A stretch of DNA of 64,000 nucleotides from Neoceratodus forsteri. Taxonomy: Eukaryota > Chordata > Ceratodontiformes > Ceratodontidae. Shown piece after piece: positions 10,690 to 22,502 of this stretch. The notes under the pieces are model-generated. The model did no database searches. It saw only the letters and a list, made by a program, of their open reading frames with translations, and was not told the origin of the DNA. Where the stretch lies: NCBI GenBank assembly GCA_016271365.2, contig CM057459.1:817839001-817903000 (forward strand), given 5' to 3'. The position numbers were made by a program, and so were the translations under genes. Position 1 is the stretch's first letter, and the number at the start of each line of letters is the position of its first letter.

Positions 10690-13600
10690 TTTTTTTTTAC
10701 TTATTTACAAAGCAGTGTGCAAAAGATGGAGATTAGCGCCCCAAGAGGTGGATAGGCAGAAAAGGGGCAAAATTGTGCAGAAGAGCAGACAGCAAGGAGA
10801 ACCAGGGATAAAGGACAACCAAAGAAGGGACTGGATTAGAACAGCGAGAAACAGTCTATGGAGGTCAAATCATGGAAAGCCATGCGTGCCAATGCCAGGA
10901 GCCTTAGCAACAAGATGGAAGATCTGGAGGCTGTCATGGTACAGTCAGACCTGGACATTGTGGCCATCACTGAAACCTGGTGTAATGATAACCATGACTG
11001 AGAGATGGCCATACCTGGCTACAACATATTCAGAAGAGACAGGGCAGGTAGGAAGGGAGGAGGAGTGGCATTGTATGTGAAAAATGACATAAGGGCCACA
11101 GAGATCCAGGAGGAACAAAATGGGGGAGAGATACTGTGGGTTAAGCTGGAAAGGAAAATGGGGCCAGCCATCTGCACAGTGTGGTCTATAGACCACCAGC
11201 CCAGGAGGAAGAAACAGATAGGGAGCTGATGCTAGCCATCCAAAGGATGGCAGACAAGGGTGAGGTAGTACTGATTGGAGACTTCAATATTCCAGATGTG
11301 GACTGGAGCATCCCAGCAGCAGCATCAACTAGGAGCAGATTTATCCTGGACTCCCTTCAGGGTGCCTTCCTCAAGCAACTGGTCATGGAACCAACTCAAC
11401 AGAAGGCAATACTGGACCTTTGCTCACAAACAGGGACAGTGTGATGGGGGTAACAGTGGGGGAGCACCTGGGGAACAGTGACCACCAGTCATTGTGGTTT
11501 GAAATCACAGAAAGAGCAGGACCAAACCACACAAAAACACGTATCCTGGATTTTAGGGGGGCTGACTTTGGGAAAATGGGGAGATACTTGAAAGAGGCAT
11601 TAAGAGGAATGGGGCAGGAATCAGGGGTTGAGGAACAGTGGGCAGTATTTAAAATGGTGATTACAAGAGCAACAGAATTATGCATTAGGCAGGTTAGTAA
11701 GAGAAAAAGGAAGAGGAGACCATTATGGTTTTCCAAAGAGGTAGCAAAGAAAGTGAAAGCCAAAAAGATTGCATTTAGGCAATACAAAAAGACACAGGCA
11801 GAAGGGGATAGGGAGAAGTACCAGGAGAAGCAAAGGGAGGCAGGGAGGTCAGTAAGGGAAGCCAAAGCTCAGACAGAAGAACACATTGCAAAATTAGTGG
11901 GTAGAGGGACAAAACCTTTTACAGGTACATAAGTGAAAAAAGAAAGGCAAAGGGAGGGATAGTGAGACTGTAGGGGGAGGATGGGGACCGCATGACAACT
12001 GTAAAGCTGACATATTGAACAGGTATTTCTGCTCAATCTTTAATGAGGAAGAGGAGGGTAATGGGTCTGAAGGGAGTACAAGGGGTGAGAATGGTGCAGA
12101 AATGGACACAAGTCCCTTTACAAGAGAAAGGGTCCTGAAGGAACTGGAAGTAATAAGAGTTGATAAAGCAATGGGGCCAGATGGGGTGCACCACAGGGTC
12201 CTTAAAGAACTCAGAGAGGTGGTGGCTGAACCTCTGGCTATCCTATTTAGCTGATCACTGGAAACAGAGGAGGTACCCGAAGACTGGAGGACAGCAGACG
12301 TAGTCCCCTTAAATAAAAGTGGGAACAAAGAGGAAGCAGGGAACTACAGACCAGTCAGCCTCACCTCAGTAGTGGGGAAGATCATGGAAGCACTACTGAA
12401 GGAGAGATTGGTGGAACATCTGGTTGTCAATGGATTACTGGACCCAAGGCAGCATGGTTTCACCAGGGGGAGGCCATGTCAGACCAAACACGTTGAATTT
12501 TTTGACTAGGTGACTAGGGAAGTGGATCAGGGAGGGCAGTGGACATGGCTTATCTGGACTTCAGCAAGGCCTTTGACACTGTGCCACATAGAAGACTATT
12601 ACACAAACTGGGGAATATGGGTTTAGGCAGGACAGTAGTGTGGTGGGTAGGTAACTGGCTGGCAGCAGGACACAGAGGGTGGTGGTAAATGGCTGTCACT
12701 CCACAGAGGGAAGAGTGACCAGTGGGGTACCACAGGGATCAGTGCTGGGACCGGTCCTATTCAACATCTTCATCAGTGACATTGTGCAGGACCGAGAAGG
12801 CAGAATTTCACTGTTCGCTGATGACACAAAGCTCTGTAACAGAGTAGACACACCAGAGGGTGTAGACAGAATGAGAAGGGACCTGCAGAAACTTGAAGAA
12901 TGGTCAGGGGTTTGACAGTTGAAATTCAGTGCAAAGAAGTGAAAGATAATGCATATGGGGCACAAAAACCCTGGCACAATATATCAGTTGGGGGGTGAGG
13001 ATATAGCATGCACCAAGCAGGAAAGGGATCTTGAGGTTATCATCTCTGATGACCTCAAGGTAGGGAAACAGTGTGACAAGACAGCAGGTAATGCAAATAG
13101 GATGCTGGGATGCATAGGCAGGGGCATCACCTGCAGGAAAAGGGTGGTCATAATTCCACTATACAAGACACTAGTGAGGCCCCACCTAGAGTACAGTGTA
13201 CAGTTCTGGAGACCTTACCTTCGTAAGGACATAGACACGGTAGAGAAGGTTCAAAGGAGGGCAACAAAGATGGTACATGGATTGCATCACAAGTCCTATG
13301 AGGACAGGTTGAAGGAACTGAATATGTACTCCCTGGAGGAGAGGAGGGAGAGAGGGGATATGATAGAGACATACAAGTGTCTTACAGGGAGGAACAGGGT
13401 GCAGGAATACACTATTTTTTAGCGAATGTTAGATGTTCCAGGACTAGAAGGCAAGGGATGAAGTTGGAGGGAGGACAATTCAGAGGAAACGAGAGGAAGA
13501 ATTTCTTCACAGAACAGGTAGTGGACAAGTGGAACACCCTGCCAGAGGAAGTGGTAGGAGCTGAAACAATCACAGGATTTAAGAATGCATGGGATAGACA

Positions 13601-13742
13601 TAAAGGAATTCTGGAGGTCAGGGGTAAGGGACAACAGACTTCTAGGAAAGCATAAACTGAACTTACAAGCTCAAATGGGCAGACTGGGTGGGCCGTAGGC
13701 CCTTATCTGCCGACACTGTCTATGTATCTATGTATCTATGAT
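10690..13742 (+). mobile_element. CR1-type LINE, copy E (5'-truncated)
   Basis: Plus-strand CR1 with ORF2 and 3' end. ORF1 is missing, as is usual for 5'-truncated insertions. The 3' UTR reads gggcagactgggtgggcc ... cttatctgccgacactg, a motif shared with copies C and D, and finishes in a short tatc/tatg tail (tctatgtatctatgtatcta, 13721-13740). Short-repeat tails of this kind are typical of CR1. The body has many frameshifts. Confidence 0.88.
10720..13655 (+). pseudogene. CR1 copy E ORF2: endonuclease plus reverse transcriptase
   Basis: Broken replicase. Endonuclease blocks in order: ANARSLSNKMEDLEAVM (about 10890), VAITETWCNDNHD (about 10960), IPGYNIFRRDRAG, DFNIPDVDWS (about 11280) and LGNSDHQSLWFE (about 11470). 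A linker follows, rich in Lys/Arg/Glu (PLWFSKEVAKKVKAKK). The reverse transcriptase starts near 12120 (VDKAMGPDGVHHRVLKEL), continues through NYRPVSLTSVVGK and SGVPQGSVLGPVLFN, and has an intact FADD box (codons 12814-12825). The thumb and C-terminus, including NFFTEQVVDKWNTLPEEVVG, end at 13655. At least six frame changes and internal stops (for example at 11000 and 12252) make it non-functional. Confidence 0.87.
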
Positions 13743-13764
13743 AGCCCAGTTTAGAAGTAATATC

Positions 13765-13910
13765 TCATTTTCAGTAGGGTCCTTCTCCTACCCACTTTCA
13801 CAGCTGGGGGAACTGGAGAACTGGGAGGTTAAGTAACTGGCTTAAAATATCAGTGTGTTTCAGCTCTGCTGCTGTTTAAACCTGTAAGCTCCACTGCACC
13901 ACATTTTTTC
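13765..13910 (+). mobile_element. MIR/CORE-SINE-like element
   Basis: The block contains gaactgg, then gaggttaagtaactggc, then tcagctctgctgctg and cctgtaagctccactgcaccac. This is the order expected of the MIR core (gaggttaagtaacttgc, then the cagagctgggattcgaaccc region). The match is by memory of the family pattern and is diverged. No A/B promoter boxes were confirmed. It lies immediately 3' of CR1 copy E. Confidence 0.55.
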
Positions 13911-15039
13911 TTGCACCATGATTTTGAATAAATGTATTATTGCAACTCACAGTTAAAGTTGTGGTGTGACTTTTCTGAGTAAATCTACCACTTATCTACA
14001 AACCTATAATATTCAAGTCCGGGTTCTAACAGCAACACCTCACTGCCTCCACAACTGCTAAATCAGTTTCTTATCAGTTCTGAATGAACAATCTGTCTTG
14101 CTGTAAGGATGAGTTGATGCTGAATTTGAATTCTTTGAAAGTGCTAAATTACAACACTTTGACACTGGTGAAGCTGATCAGAACTTTCCAGCACATCTGG
14201 TGGTAAATAAAAAAGAACTCTACTCTTCCTAGGTGGCAAGGATTAGTTCCATGATCACTCCCTTTTCCTATTCCACCAAACATTTCAAGACAAAAACCTT
14301 CCACCCTTATCTGACCTCCTCAAGTCTTCAGATCCATCATGTTTAGAAAGAGCCTATCACCTGAATCATGATTCTTAATTGGGAGAGGGACAGTGGTCCA
14401 TAAATCCAACCAGCTCAGTGGACATTTCTCCCATAATGGTCCTTTTCCATAAATCTGCACAGTCTGAATGGAGTGCATGATTGGACGGGCGATGGCAGAT
14501 CAAATTCATCACTAGTGTTGCTTGGCAGAATGATTAGCTCATTCTACCTTAATGTCACTATTTATGCAATTTCCCACTACCACCTTACCGAATACATGTC
14601 AGCTTGCTCCTTTCAAACTGCCTAGACTTACCAAGTGAGAATGCTCCTGGGAGGGAAGTCTAGTCAGCTAGTTGGATTTATTTACTATGGACCCCCAGAA
14701 ATCAAGAATTGGGGTTTGGGGGCAAAAAATAAACATGCTGTTTTTTGGGATTGGGGCAGTTAGGCTATAAGTAGGGGTTTACTCATAAAGATCCTGTTAG
14801 CTTCTGCTATTGCACCGGGAGCTGGCATTTTTCTCTTTTGCGAACATTGTCTTGGGGGGGGGGTCTGAAGTGACGGAAGTGATTGTGGTGAGGATAGCTT
14901 CATTTTCATTGGTTTCACAGTGTCCTTGGTTGAAGTAACAAAGACAAATTGAAGATAGGGGTCCTCAACCAGAGCCAAACTGAATTTGTATATGGCCAGC
15001 TTCTCTTACAATCATCTGCTAGATACTTGCCAGATTAGA
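13911..15039. other. Unclassified non-coding stretch
   Basis: No recognisable coding domain or repeat terminus. The minus-strand open frame at 14978-14760 has no motif and is probably chance. Confidence 0.4.
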
Positions 15040-16000
15040 TTTTTTTTTAATTTTAATAAATATTATTGAAGTTTCTAAAAGAATAATGACCAGCCATCAA
15101 CACAGCAATCAAAAACCAATCCAACTACCTCATTACATCCCTGTCCTCTGCCACCTAAACCTCCACCCATCCCCACTCAGAGCACAGCTAAGACAACCTA
15201 CTAGGGCCCAAAGGAACACAGAAAGAAAAGGGGAACAGCTAACTGGCATCAAAATGAATAAAAAATACGGCCTGGCAATTAGAAGGCCTGCCTGATACTG
15301 GTGGCTTATATGCTTAGAATGGCTTCAAGGGGTCCCCAAAATGTGCTGTATTTTTCTAAATGGACTAAACGCTTGACTATATGTTTCTCAACTGCCAAAG
15401 CTTGTACAATTTCTTGCAACCATTCTTGATATGATGGTATGGTCTCATCCTGTCAGTGCTGAAGAATCACCAACTTGGTGGTCACCGAGATGAGAGCTGT
15501 ATGTGCCTTGTGAGGACCAAATAAATTATCAGGAAAAACTCCAGCTGAACATACTTGTGGAGTAAAAATGGAACCCATATCCATGAATAGTGGCACAAAA
15601 GGAAGACACCTTAGGACAGTCCCACAAAATGTTTTTAAGGGAGCCTACATCGACTCAACAATGGGAACAAGCCAGTGAACATATCTGTCTAATCCTATGC
15701 AGTCTTTGGGGAGTGTAATAGATATTATGTAGAATACGGACATGCATAAAACAATGCCTGTCTTGATTGATAAAACTACAAAGCTGTTTCCACAACATCT
15801 GCCTCTCTCCAGGGCTCAGCTGCAGATCCAGAGCTTGCTTCCAGTAAAAAAAAACTCCCCGGTAGTCTACAAGGGTTGTTAATCTGAAAATAGCTATAAA
15901 ATTTAGAGATGAGGCGGAGTTGGTTAACTGTCACTAATAGCACCAAAAAAAGAGGAGAAGATTGGACTTTAGAGGGCTGAGGCCCCAAAAAGCTAACCAA
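15040..16000 (-). mobile_element. Tx1/L1-like LINE, 3' end of ORF2 and 3' UTR
   Basis: Minus-strand fragment of an L1-clade LINE. Across frames, the ORF2 C-terminus reads INQDRHCFMHVRILHNIYYT, then PQRLHRIRQICSLACSHC, then GSLKNILWDCPKVSSF. This corresponds to the IYYTP-x-RL and CxxC...H...C zinc-knuckle region typical of the L1 ORF2 tail; here the expected His appears as Asn. Next come a DETIPSYQEWLQEIVQAL-like helix and VHLEKYSTFWGPLEAILSI, ending in a stop at 15306-15308. The 3' UTR runs to an A-rich tail (T-rich on the plus strand, about 15040-15080). Frameshifts are present, and the upstream parts beyond 16000 could not be recognised. Confidence 0.7.
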
Positions 16001-18217
16001 TGTTCTGGAGAACTGTAGGTGTTTAAAAGGGAGATAAATCTATATGAAAAAATGATGCTGTATCACATTGACAGAACAAATCTTATAATTGAGAAAAAAT
16101 GTGTCCAGTGAAGCATGTTGAAGAGCTGGACAAAAACTTATAGGGATGGGATTAGAAGCTATATGAATATTGGGGTTGCCCAAAAGTATTTGTGAGAGGT
16201 TTCTAGACCAATCAACCTTAAGAAAAAAAAAAGAGTTGCTTGAGGGCCATGAGGGACCACATCAAGGGAGTGTGACAGAGCTGTAAGGGAAGGGATGAAG
16301 GTGATAAATACATTAGGCAAAGTAATTGTATACCATATTTAAGGCATAATTGGGACTCTAGCATAGGCCAAAGAGTACAGTAGGTTCAATCAAAAGGTGC
16401 ACTCGAAGAATGTCCCCACCTAAAGTCAGACTGGCTTTTTAACTATTCAAATACCCTAAGTAAGAAAGTTGCTCATTTAACACCACTGGACTTATTAGGT
16501 GTACATTTAGCCCTCTGGTGGTACTGAGTACCACATCATGCATTCACACTCCATCCTTCTCATTTTAAATCATGGTTATGTTTGGGATAATCTTTAATAA
16601 AATTGATCTTCATTTTATTGTTATTACATTCCTTTATCTACAACCATGCTCAATGTTTTGTAAATCTCCTTTCATTTGTGAGATGAGTTTACTGTGTTGT
16701 TGAATACAGAACCCCTAAGATTTCTTAATGCTTCATCCCACTATTTATAATACTTGAAAAGGATGATGGTTCCTTATTTATCTGCTTGTTTAATGATATG
16801 TCTCTATTCTTTGTCAATTATTGTAATGTCTTCCTGTCTTGTGCTGTTAAATTAGAAAACTGCACTATTGGCTTACTCTGCAAAAGTTTCCCAGGATCCT
16901 CATGAAACAGCCTTGTAATTGATTAATTTGATTGATTTGTTTTATAGCTAGGAAGAAATGAATTACCTCAAAATTGATACTGTTTTCTAAGAGCCAGAGT
17001 TTCCTTCTATCACCTCAAAACAGTGCAGGATAACACTATTCCAGTAAACAATGGCAAAAAAGCTCCCTAATGTTATAAAATAAAAAAAAAATTATATTTG
17101 TAAGGACTAAATGTATTTTCTTCAACACAGATGTTGGTGCAGAGTACTGTACAAGTGGAATCAGATGCACTCTACTCCTAATGTCTAGGATGCCTCCATT
17201 TATTTACAACACCATTTCACTGACTTGTTTTGATTTTATTCACAACATTGTGTTGTGCAGGTTACACCCCTATGGTTCCTGATTAGGGGGGTAGTCAATA
17301 ATTACTCAGTTTATTAATAAAGATGTTGCATCCAGAAATGAGTTGTTACCAGCTTAGTATGCTCTCCTGTCTAAAACTTTTAAAATAATTGCATATCTAT
17401 TTTACTTTCTCAGTTTTAATATTACCCACTTATAATATTAACCCACTCATTTTATTATTATGCTGCAATTAAATGTATTTTTGAGTTTTCAGCAATAAAG
17501 TGAACAAACAAGACAGTTCAATAATAACCTGGTACAGTGCGTTAAAACAAAGAGAGACATTATGCATTTAACAAGTCTTAGTAACCACCATATAGTAGTA
17601 GTTGCAAGAAAGGGTATAATGTAGACAGCCTATTAGGACAACAGTGGGGAAGGAAAGGTACAGTATCTAAGGATAAACATTCAACACCTCTGTTGGACAT
17701 CCTGTTTGGGGTGTGATTTTAGGTAGCCTCCAGATTTGGGCTAGTTGTTAGTTAGAAATCATTCAACTCCTGTTCTGGGGGCACATGAGTTGGTTGAAGG
17801 AATATAGCTCCAGCCACTCTTTTTCTGTAAAAAGGTATAAAGGCGGGCTGATGTTTTGTTATGGAGAGACAAAGTATTGTTTGCTATGTGTTATAAGTGT
17901 TCATAGATGGTTGTTTTGCAATGCTTGTTAGGAAGTCAATAATATGAGATAAATCCGGGGTACATCACCTATGCAATAGCATCCATTTAGCCTCCACACT
18001 GGCATGGATCACCATATGGAATTAAGCTTTAATAAGGTGTGATGCCTCATATTTGAGTCCTATGAGTAAAAAGTTGGGTGAGAGTGGGATATGTACCTTC
18101 AACTGTTTGGGCAGAGTTGTGCAGATTTTGGGCCAGAATTTTTTAAGGTGACACTTTTTTTAATGAGGACATGATTCCACTATTTCAAAAAGAAAGGACA
18201 TTTTTGGCAAAACACTG
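16001..18217. other. Unclassified AT-rich stretch
   Basis: May contain diverged upstream parts of the Tx1/L1-like LINE (minus strand) up to about 16450, but no motif is certain. The rest is AT-rich with no open frame over 60 codons until 18171 and no recognisable repeat end. Confidence 0.35.
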
Positions 18218-19540
18218 TGTTAATGCATCATTTAGGATTCAACTTAATGGCTCAAAAGTAGGGAACTGTGCTGCTAGGGTTTTCAACCCTAAGCCCCCCC
18301 CCCCAGCAGCAAAAGGACAAGCCCACACAAGCAACCACAGGCAGCCATCATCAGATAAGACAAACAACAAACAAGTGTTTCCTGATGACACAAATATACT
18401 AGCATTGATGTGCTACCTTCATGAATTTGCTTCTGTGGCACACACTGCAAGATGGACACACTCACTGGTCAGTGCAGACAGAAATCCAGGATTCTCAAAT
18501 CACAACACTGCTTCTGTGTTCAGAAGCACAGGTCCCTGCAACCACAAATACAAATCCATGATGACCAAATTACAAGAGTTCTTTTGTCTGCAGAAGTGCA
18601 GGCTCATAATTGACCAGCACTTCTGTAGCTTCAGGTGCTCAAGCTCACTGTAAGACATCCAAGCACTTGTTGGGCCTGTGCTTCTGCAGCCACAGATGTA
18701 AGACATGCTAACCTCTGGGTGCAGAAACATGGGAGCCAAAAAATCCATGACACGAAAACTGCAACTGTATTTCTGTCTGCAGAAGTGCAAGCACCTCAGG
18801 GTGTCTTCAGACACAGGTGTAAGACACACACAGCAGCTTCTGGCTTCAGATGGCAGGCCCTTGTTAGAGAGACAGAAGTATTGTTGCAATGTGGGTGTCA
18901 TGGGTTTTTGGCAGCAAATCTTGAAACTGTTCAAGTGTTAGCAGGTTCTCAGATACCAAAATTACAACAGTACATCTGTGTGCAGAAGTGCAGGCCCCTG
19001 AGGGGGCTTCTCAGAAAAACATACATACTGACTTCTGGCTTCAGAAGGGAAGCATATGTGGGGCCTGCTGATACATAGATGGAAATACTGTTGTGATGTG
19101 TATATCATAGTTTAAGCAGCAGATCTAGACATTGTCCAAGGAGGTAGCAATGTTTTAATTATGCAGCTACATACAGAAAACCATGCAAAAGCAGATCATA
19201 ATATCTAGTAAGGTAGCTCGTGCAGCATACTGTACATGAATACCTATAGTATGTATGCAGAGGTACAGGCTCCATGGGGCATTCTGTCTGCAGAACACCC
19301 TGTATGATGTACAGACACAGCTGTGGGTGAAGATACAAACCATAAAGGTAGCACTGCATTTGGTATCATCTGAACACAGTTGTATATTGTTTGTCTTACC
19401 TGATGATGGCTATCTGTGGTTGCTTGTTTGGGCTTTTCCTTTTTGCTGCTTGGGTGGTGGGGAATTTGGGTTGGAAGTCCTAATGCCACATCTCCCTACT
19501 TTTGTGGCATTAAGTTGAATACTAACTGTTGCATTGATGC
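18218..19540. mobile_element. Inverted-repeat DNA element with internal repeats
   Basis: Long imperfect terminal inverted repeats. Left arm, about 18218-18410: ttaatgcatca, attcaacttaatg, caaaagtaggga, agcagcaaaaggacaagccc and aagcaaccacaggcagccat. The reverse complement of about 19350-19540 gives the same phrases in the same order (attcaacttaatgccacaaa, agtaggga, gcagcaaaaaggaaaagccc, aagcaaccacagatagccat, catcaggtaagacaaac). No transposase is present, so it is non-autonomous. The outer end resembles the terminal module of the 29-59 kb repeat family (tgcatca..ttagg ... gggttttcaaccctaa). The interior is occupied by degenerate repeats, listed separately. Confidence 0.65.
18560..19080 (+). repeat. 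Degenerate tandem repeats, period about 190-205 bp
   Basis: The phrase (a)ttacaa.ag...(c)tgtctgcagaagtgcaggc recurs at about 18568, 18755 and 18958, followed each time by a cctcagg/cctgagg-like and a cttctggcttcaga-like block. Spacings are about 187 and 203 bp. The repeats lie inside the inverted-repeat element. Confidence 0.5.
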
Positions 19541-20317
19541 AGGTTAACTAAGGTTTGCTGACAAAATGCACCTAGCAATACTGATCTTTTTGTCTTCTAC
19601 GTGTGCTTGAAAGGACAGAGCAAGTAGCAACATAAACAGAGCAAGGAGAAACATTAAGGCTTCCTTTGGTTAAGCAGAGTTGCTGCCTTGTTACTATTTT
19701 GTTTTGTGCTTACAAGTTGTGCTTACAGGTTTTGTTACTGTTTTGCTTTGTGATTACATATTTTACATTTTGATCTCTCTTTAGGCTACACAGAGTTACT
19801 GTTTTGTTTTCGGCTTACAGGTCATGCTTACAGGTTTTGCTTTGGGATTAAAGGTTTTGCAGTCTCTTTCTCACATTGAAAGATCTGATTGTTTTTCTTC
19901 CACAGCTCTTCCAGGGGATTAGGAGTGTAATGGGGGGGGTGCAGCTGGCAAGGGCTTAGTACCTTCCAACAGAAGGAAGATTTAAAAGATCAGGTTATCT
20001 TTACTTTCATCTGAGGGTGCTGTGGTTGGTGGTGTTTGTTGGAGCCACTGCCAAAAGTTGATTGTTTTTTCTACATGTACCTCTACTGATGTTCTACAGG
20101 AGTACCCACCACCCTGCCCCATTCCTGCCCACCCCATGCTCATCCTCTAATATAGTTCCTGACCCCTCATATTCTTCTTGCAGAAGTAAGGAATGGGCAA
20201 GACTTACTGCACAACTCAGAAAAACAAAACACTGATCATCTTTTCTCTTCACTGACGTTCATCTACACATTACTTGACTTTGAGTCCCCACATAATTAAG
20301 GCTAACTCTCACCAGCT
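19541..20317 (+). other. Unclassified; may include the 5' UTR of CR1 copy C
   Basis: Lies just upstream of ORF1 of CR1 copy C. It contains a run of related phrases such as tgttactgttttg...gcttacaggtttt between about 19690 and 19870, i.e. short degenerate direct repeats. No boundary of the LINE could be fixed. Nothing coding was seen. Confidence 0.35.
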
Positions 20318-21364
20318 ATGGACCTTGTAAACTGCAACAACTGTGGAACACTCTTCACCAGAGCATTTGTCCTGAGGGTGGAGCACTGTCCTACATGCTT
20401 CGCCCTCAAGGACCTAAGGTCTCAGTTCCAGGCAGCATGTACGGAGATACACTACCTCCACCAAAAACTCTGTAAGTCCTCAAAGGAAAACAATATGACA
20501 TCAGTAATCAGAAAGCTGCTCTCACAGCTACCCCTACCCCAAAGGACAATCTGTCTGGGATGGCTGGAAAATAGTGAGAACTCATAGGACAAGTCCTAAA
20601 CCCATAATGAAGGGGGGAAGTACACCTATATATATATGCCAAATAAATACACACCACTATCCTCCAGGACTACTAATGCAGCAGGCATGAAGGGCAGTAG
20701 GTTCTCATTGCAGCACAAGGATGTGTGCTCCACTAAAAAAGACATTACAAATCCAGTACTGATAGTCAGAGACTCCATGCTAAGGAGAGAAGACTCTCAA
20801 CTTTAGCATTACGACCAAGCCAAAGCTGTGGTCCAGTGCCTCCCTGGCACATTAGCATGGAGGGACACTGACTGCATAAAGAAAATTGTTCACAGTGTGG
20901 AACAGGACACATGGGTCATCCTCCACATAGGTACAAAAGACCTAGCCAGTTGATCTGTGAAAGAAACAATCCAAAATCTTACCAGGCTAGGTGACAAACT
21001 AGCTTGTCTATCTTCCACTATCTCTTTCTCAGAGATTCTGCCTGTCTGGGAAAAGGGAGACAGCAGGCAGAAGATCAGAGAGAAGAACATTACTGAACTT
21101 AATGGATGGCTAGAAAACTGGTGGAAAGAAAGAGGGCATTACTTTCTAGAAAACTGGAAGACATTCTTGGAAAGGGACTTCTTTAAATTTGATGACCTGC
21201 ACCTCACTAAGGAAGGAACTCGAGTGCTCAGACAGAAATTTGATGTCCAAATCAATCAGTTAAACTCGTGTAGGGGGAGGAGCCACAGGCCATCCTCACA
21301 TCACAAGGGCTGCCAACTACCCCTCCCCCAGCATCAACTACTGCTCCCACTCAGGAAAGCATAA
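20318..21364 (+). pseudogene. CR1 copy C ORF1: zinc finger plus SGNH esterase
   Basis: The start at 20318 gives MDLVNCNNCGTLF, with a second pair CPTC about 18 residues later: the same C-x2-C...C-x2-C finger as copies A and D. The middle (20588-20940) is out of frame but contains VRDSML (GDS-like block) and CLPGTLAWRD. The esterase continues with ILHIGTKDL (the usual Asn of GTNDL is Lys here), ISFSEILPVWEKGD and FDDLHLTKEGT, which keeps the Asp-x-x-His pair. The frame runs past the normal ORF1 end to 21364 because the usual TAG is altered. Several stops make it inactive. Confidence 0.78.
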
Positions 21365-21420
21365 AGTGATTAAGACACAAAACATTTGAATCAGAACAAG
21401 GAAATTGTACACAACAAAAG

Positions 21421-22130
21421 GACTACCGGGGTGGAAGACTATGTGCATCAATGCTTGTAGTCTACAAAACAAAATCCCTTAACTCACAGCCTTGGTGGAA
21501 GAGGCACAACTGGACTGGGTCGGTGTTACAGAAACTTGGTTCACCACCAACCACACATGGGATCCTACTATCCCAGGTTACACACTCTTCAGAAAAGACC
21601 AGGAAGGAAAGAAAGGAGGGGGTATCACTTTATATGTAAGGGAGGCAACAGAGAACCAGAGGAACCACAGTAAAATATTGGCCCTATGGGTCACCCTGGG
21701 AGCAGTAGAAAAGGCCCCCCTCTGGGTAGGAGTTATCTACAGACCCCCAAACCAGAAAAGTGAAATCAACAAAGAGCTCCTGGAAGCCATCTCAGTGATA
21801 GAGGATAGGGTTGAGTTGCTGCTTGTCAGGAATTTCAATCTGCCAGATGTAGCTTGGACCTCATATACAGCAGCCACAGAATGAAGCAAAGAATTCCTGT
21901 TCATGCTGCAGGGGGAAAGTCTAAATCACCTGATAGACTCAGCCACCAGAGGTAAAGCAACCCTGGACCTGGTGCTCACAAACAGCAATAGGATTTCAGA
22001 TGTTCATGTTGGTATCAGTCTGGGGACCAGCAACCACAGGTCAGTCTGGTTATCAGTAAATAACGAGAAAGGTAAAAGTCACACAAAAATCAAGATTTTG
22101 ATTTCAGGAAAACAAACTTTCCAGAAATGA
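21421..22130 (+). pseudogene. CR1 copy C ORF2, endonuclease portion
   Basis: APE-type endonuclease with readable blocks INACSLQNK, WVGVTETWFTTNHTWDPTIP, FRKDQEGKKGGGITLYVRE, VGVIYRPPNQ, NFNLPDVAWTSY and LDLVLTNSNRISDVHVG. Two catalytic blocks are damaged: the GDxN block reads VRNFN and the SDH block reads SNHR. There are stops at 21881 and earlier. The domain is therefore unlikely to be active even apart from the frame breaks. Confidence 0.8.
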
Positions 22131-22502
22131 GTTCCAGGATCAAGGCCATGCTTGACACCAGTAACACAGGGGATTCAGAAGACTGCTGGGAGAACTGAAA
22201 TAGAAACATTGAAATAATAGAATTTGACGGCAGATAAGGACCACTTGGCCCACCCAGTCTGCCCATTTTCCTGCCTACTGGATAAGCTGCAGATCCTAGT
22301 TAACCAGCAGCCTACTTCTTTCTACCCCCACCCCCTAGAATTGCCCTATGACTGTCCTATGCATGCTTGAATTCCACCACTGTTTCTGACTCCATGACCT
22401 CCTCCGGAAGGCCGTTCCATGCATCCACAACCCTCTCTGTGAAAAAATACTTCCTTAAATTACCTCTGCGCACCCCTCTATCTTCAAATTGTGCCCCTTG
22501 TT

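Larger units (their letters stand above)
20318..22200 (+). mobile_element. CR1-type LINE, copy C, 5' part (ORF1 and endonuclease)
   Basis: Plus-strand CR1 carrying ORF1 (20318-21364) and the ORF2 endonuclease (about 21421-22130). It stops at about 22200, in the sequence before the PLWFSKEV linker motif. The missing continuation is found at 27328-29362, after the minus-strand copy D. It is more diverged from copies A, D and E than these are from one another. Confidence 0.88.

Noticed and set aside
11383..11865. 160-codon minus-strand open frame.
   Set aside because: It is antisense to the CR1 copy E endonuclease/linker region.
18171..19078. Open frames of 144-160 codons in the 18.2-kb element.
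   Set aside because: They arise from the internal degenerate repeats and are open on both strands without a domain.
18560..19080. Possible CRISPR-like array of regularly spaced repeats.
   Set aside because: Units are long, degenerate and not separated by unique spacers; the sequence is vertebrate and lacks cas genes.
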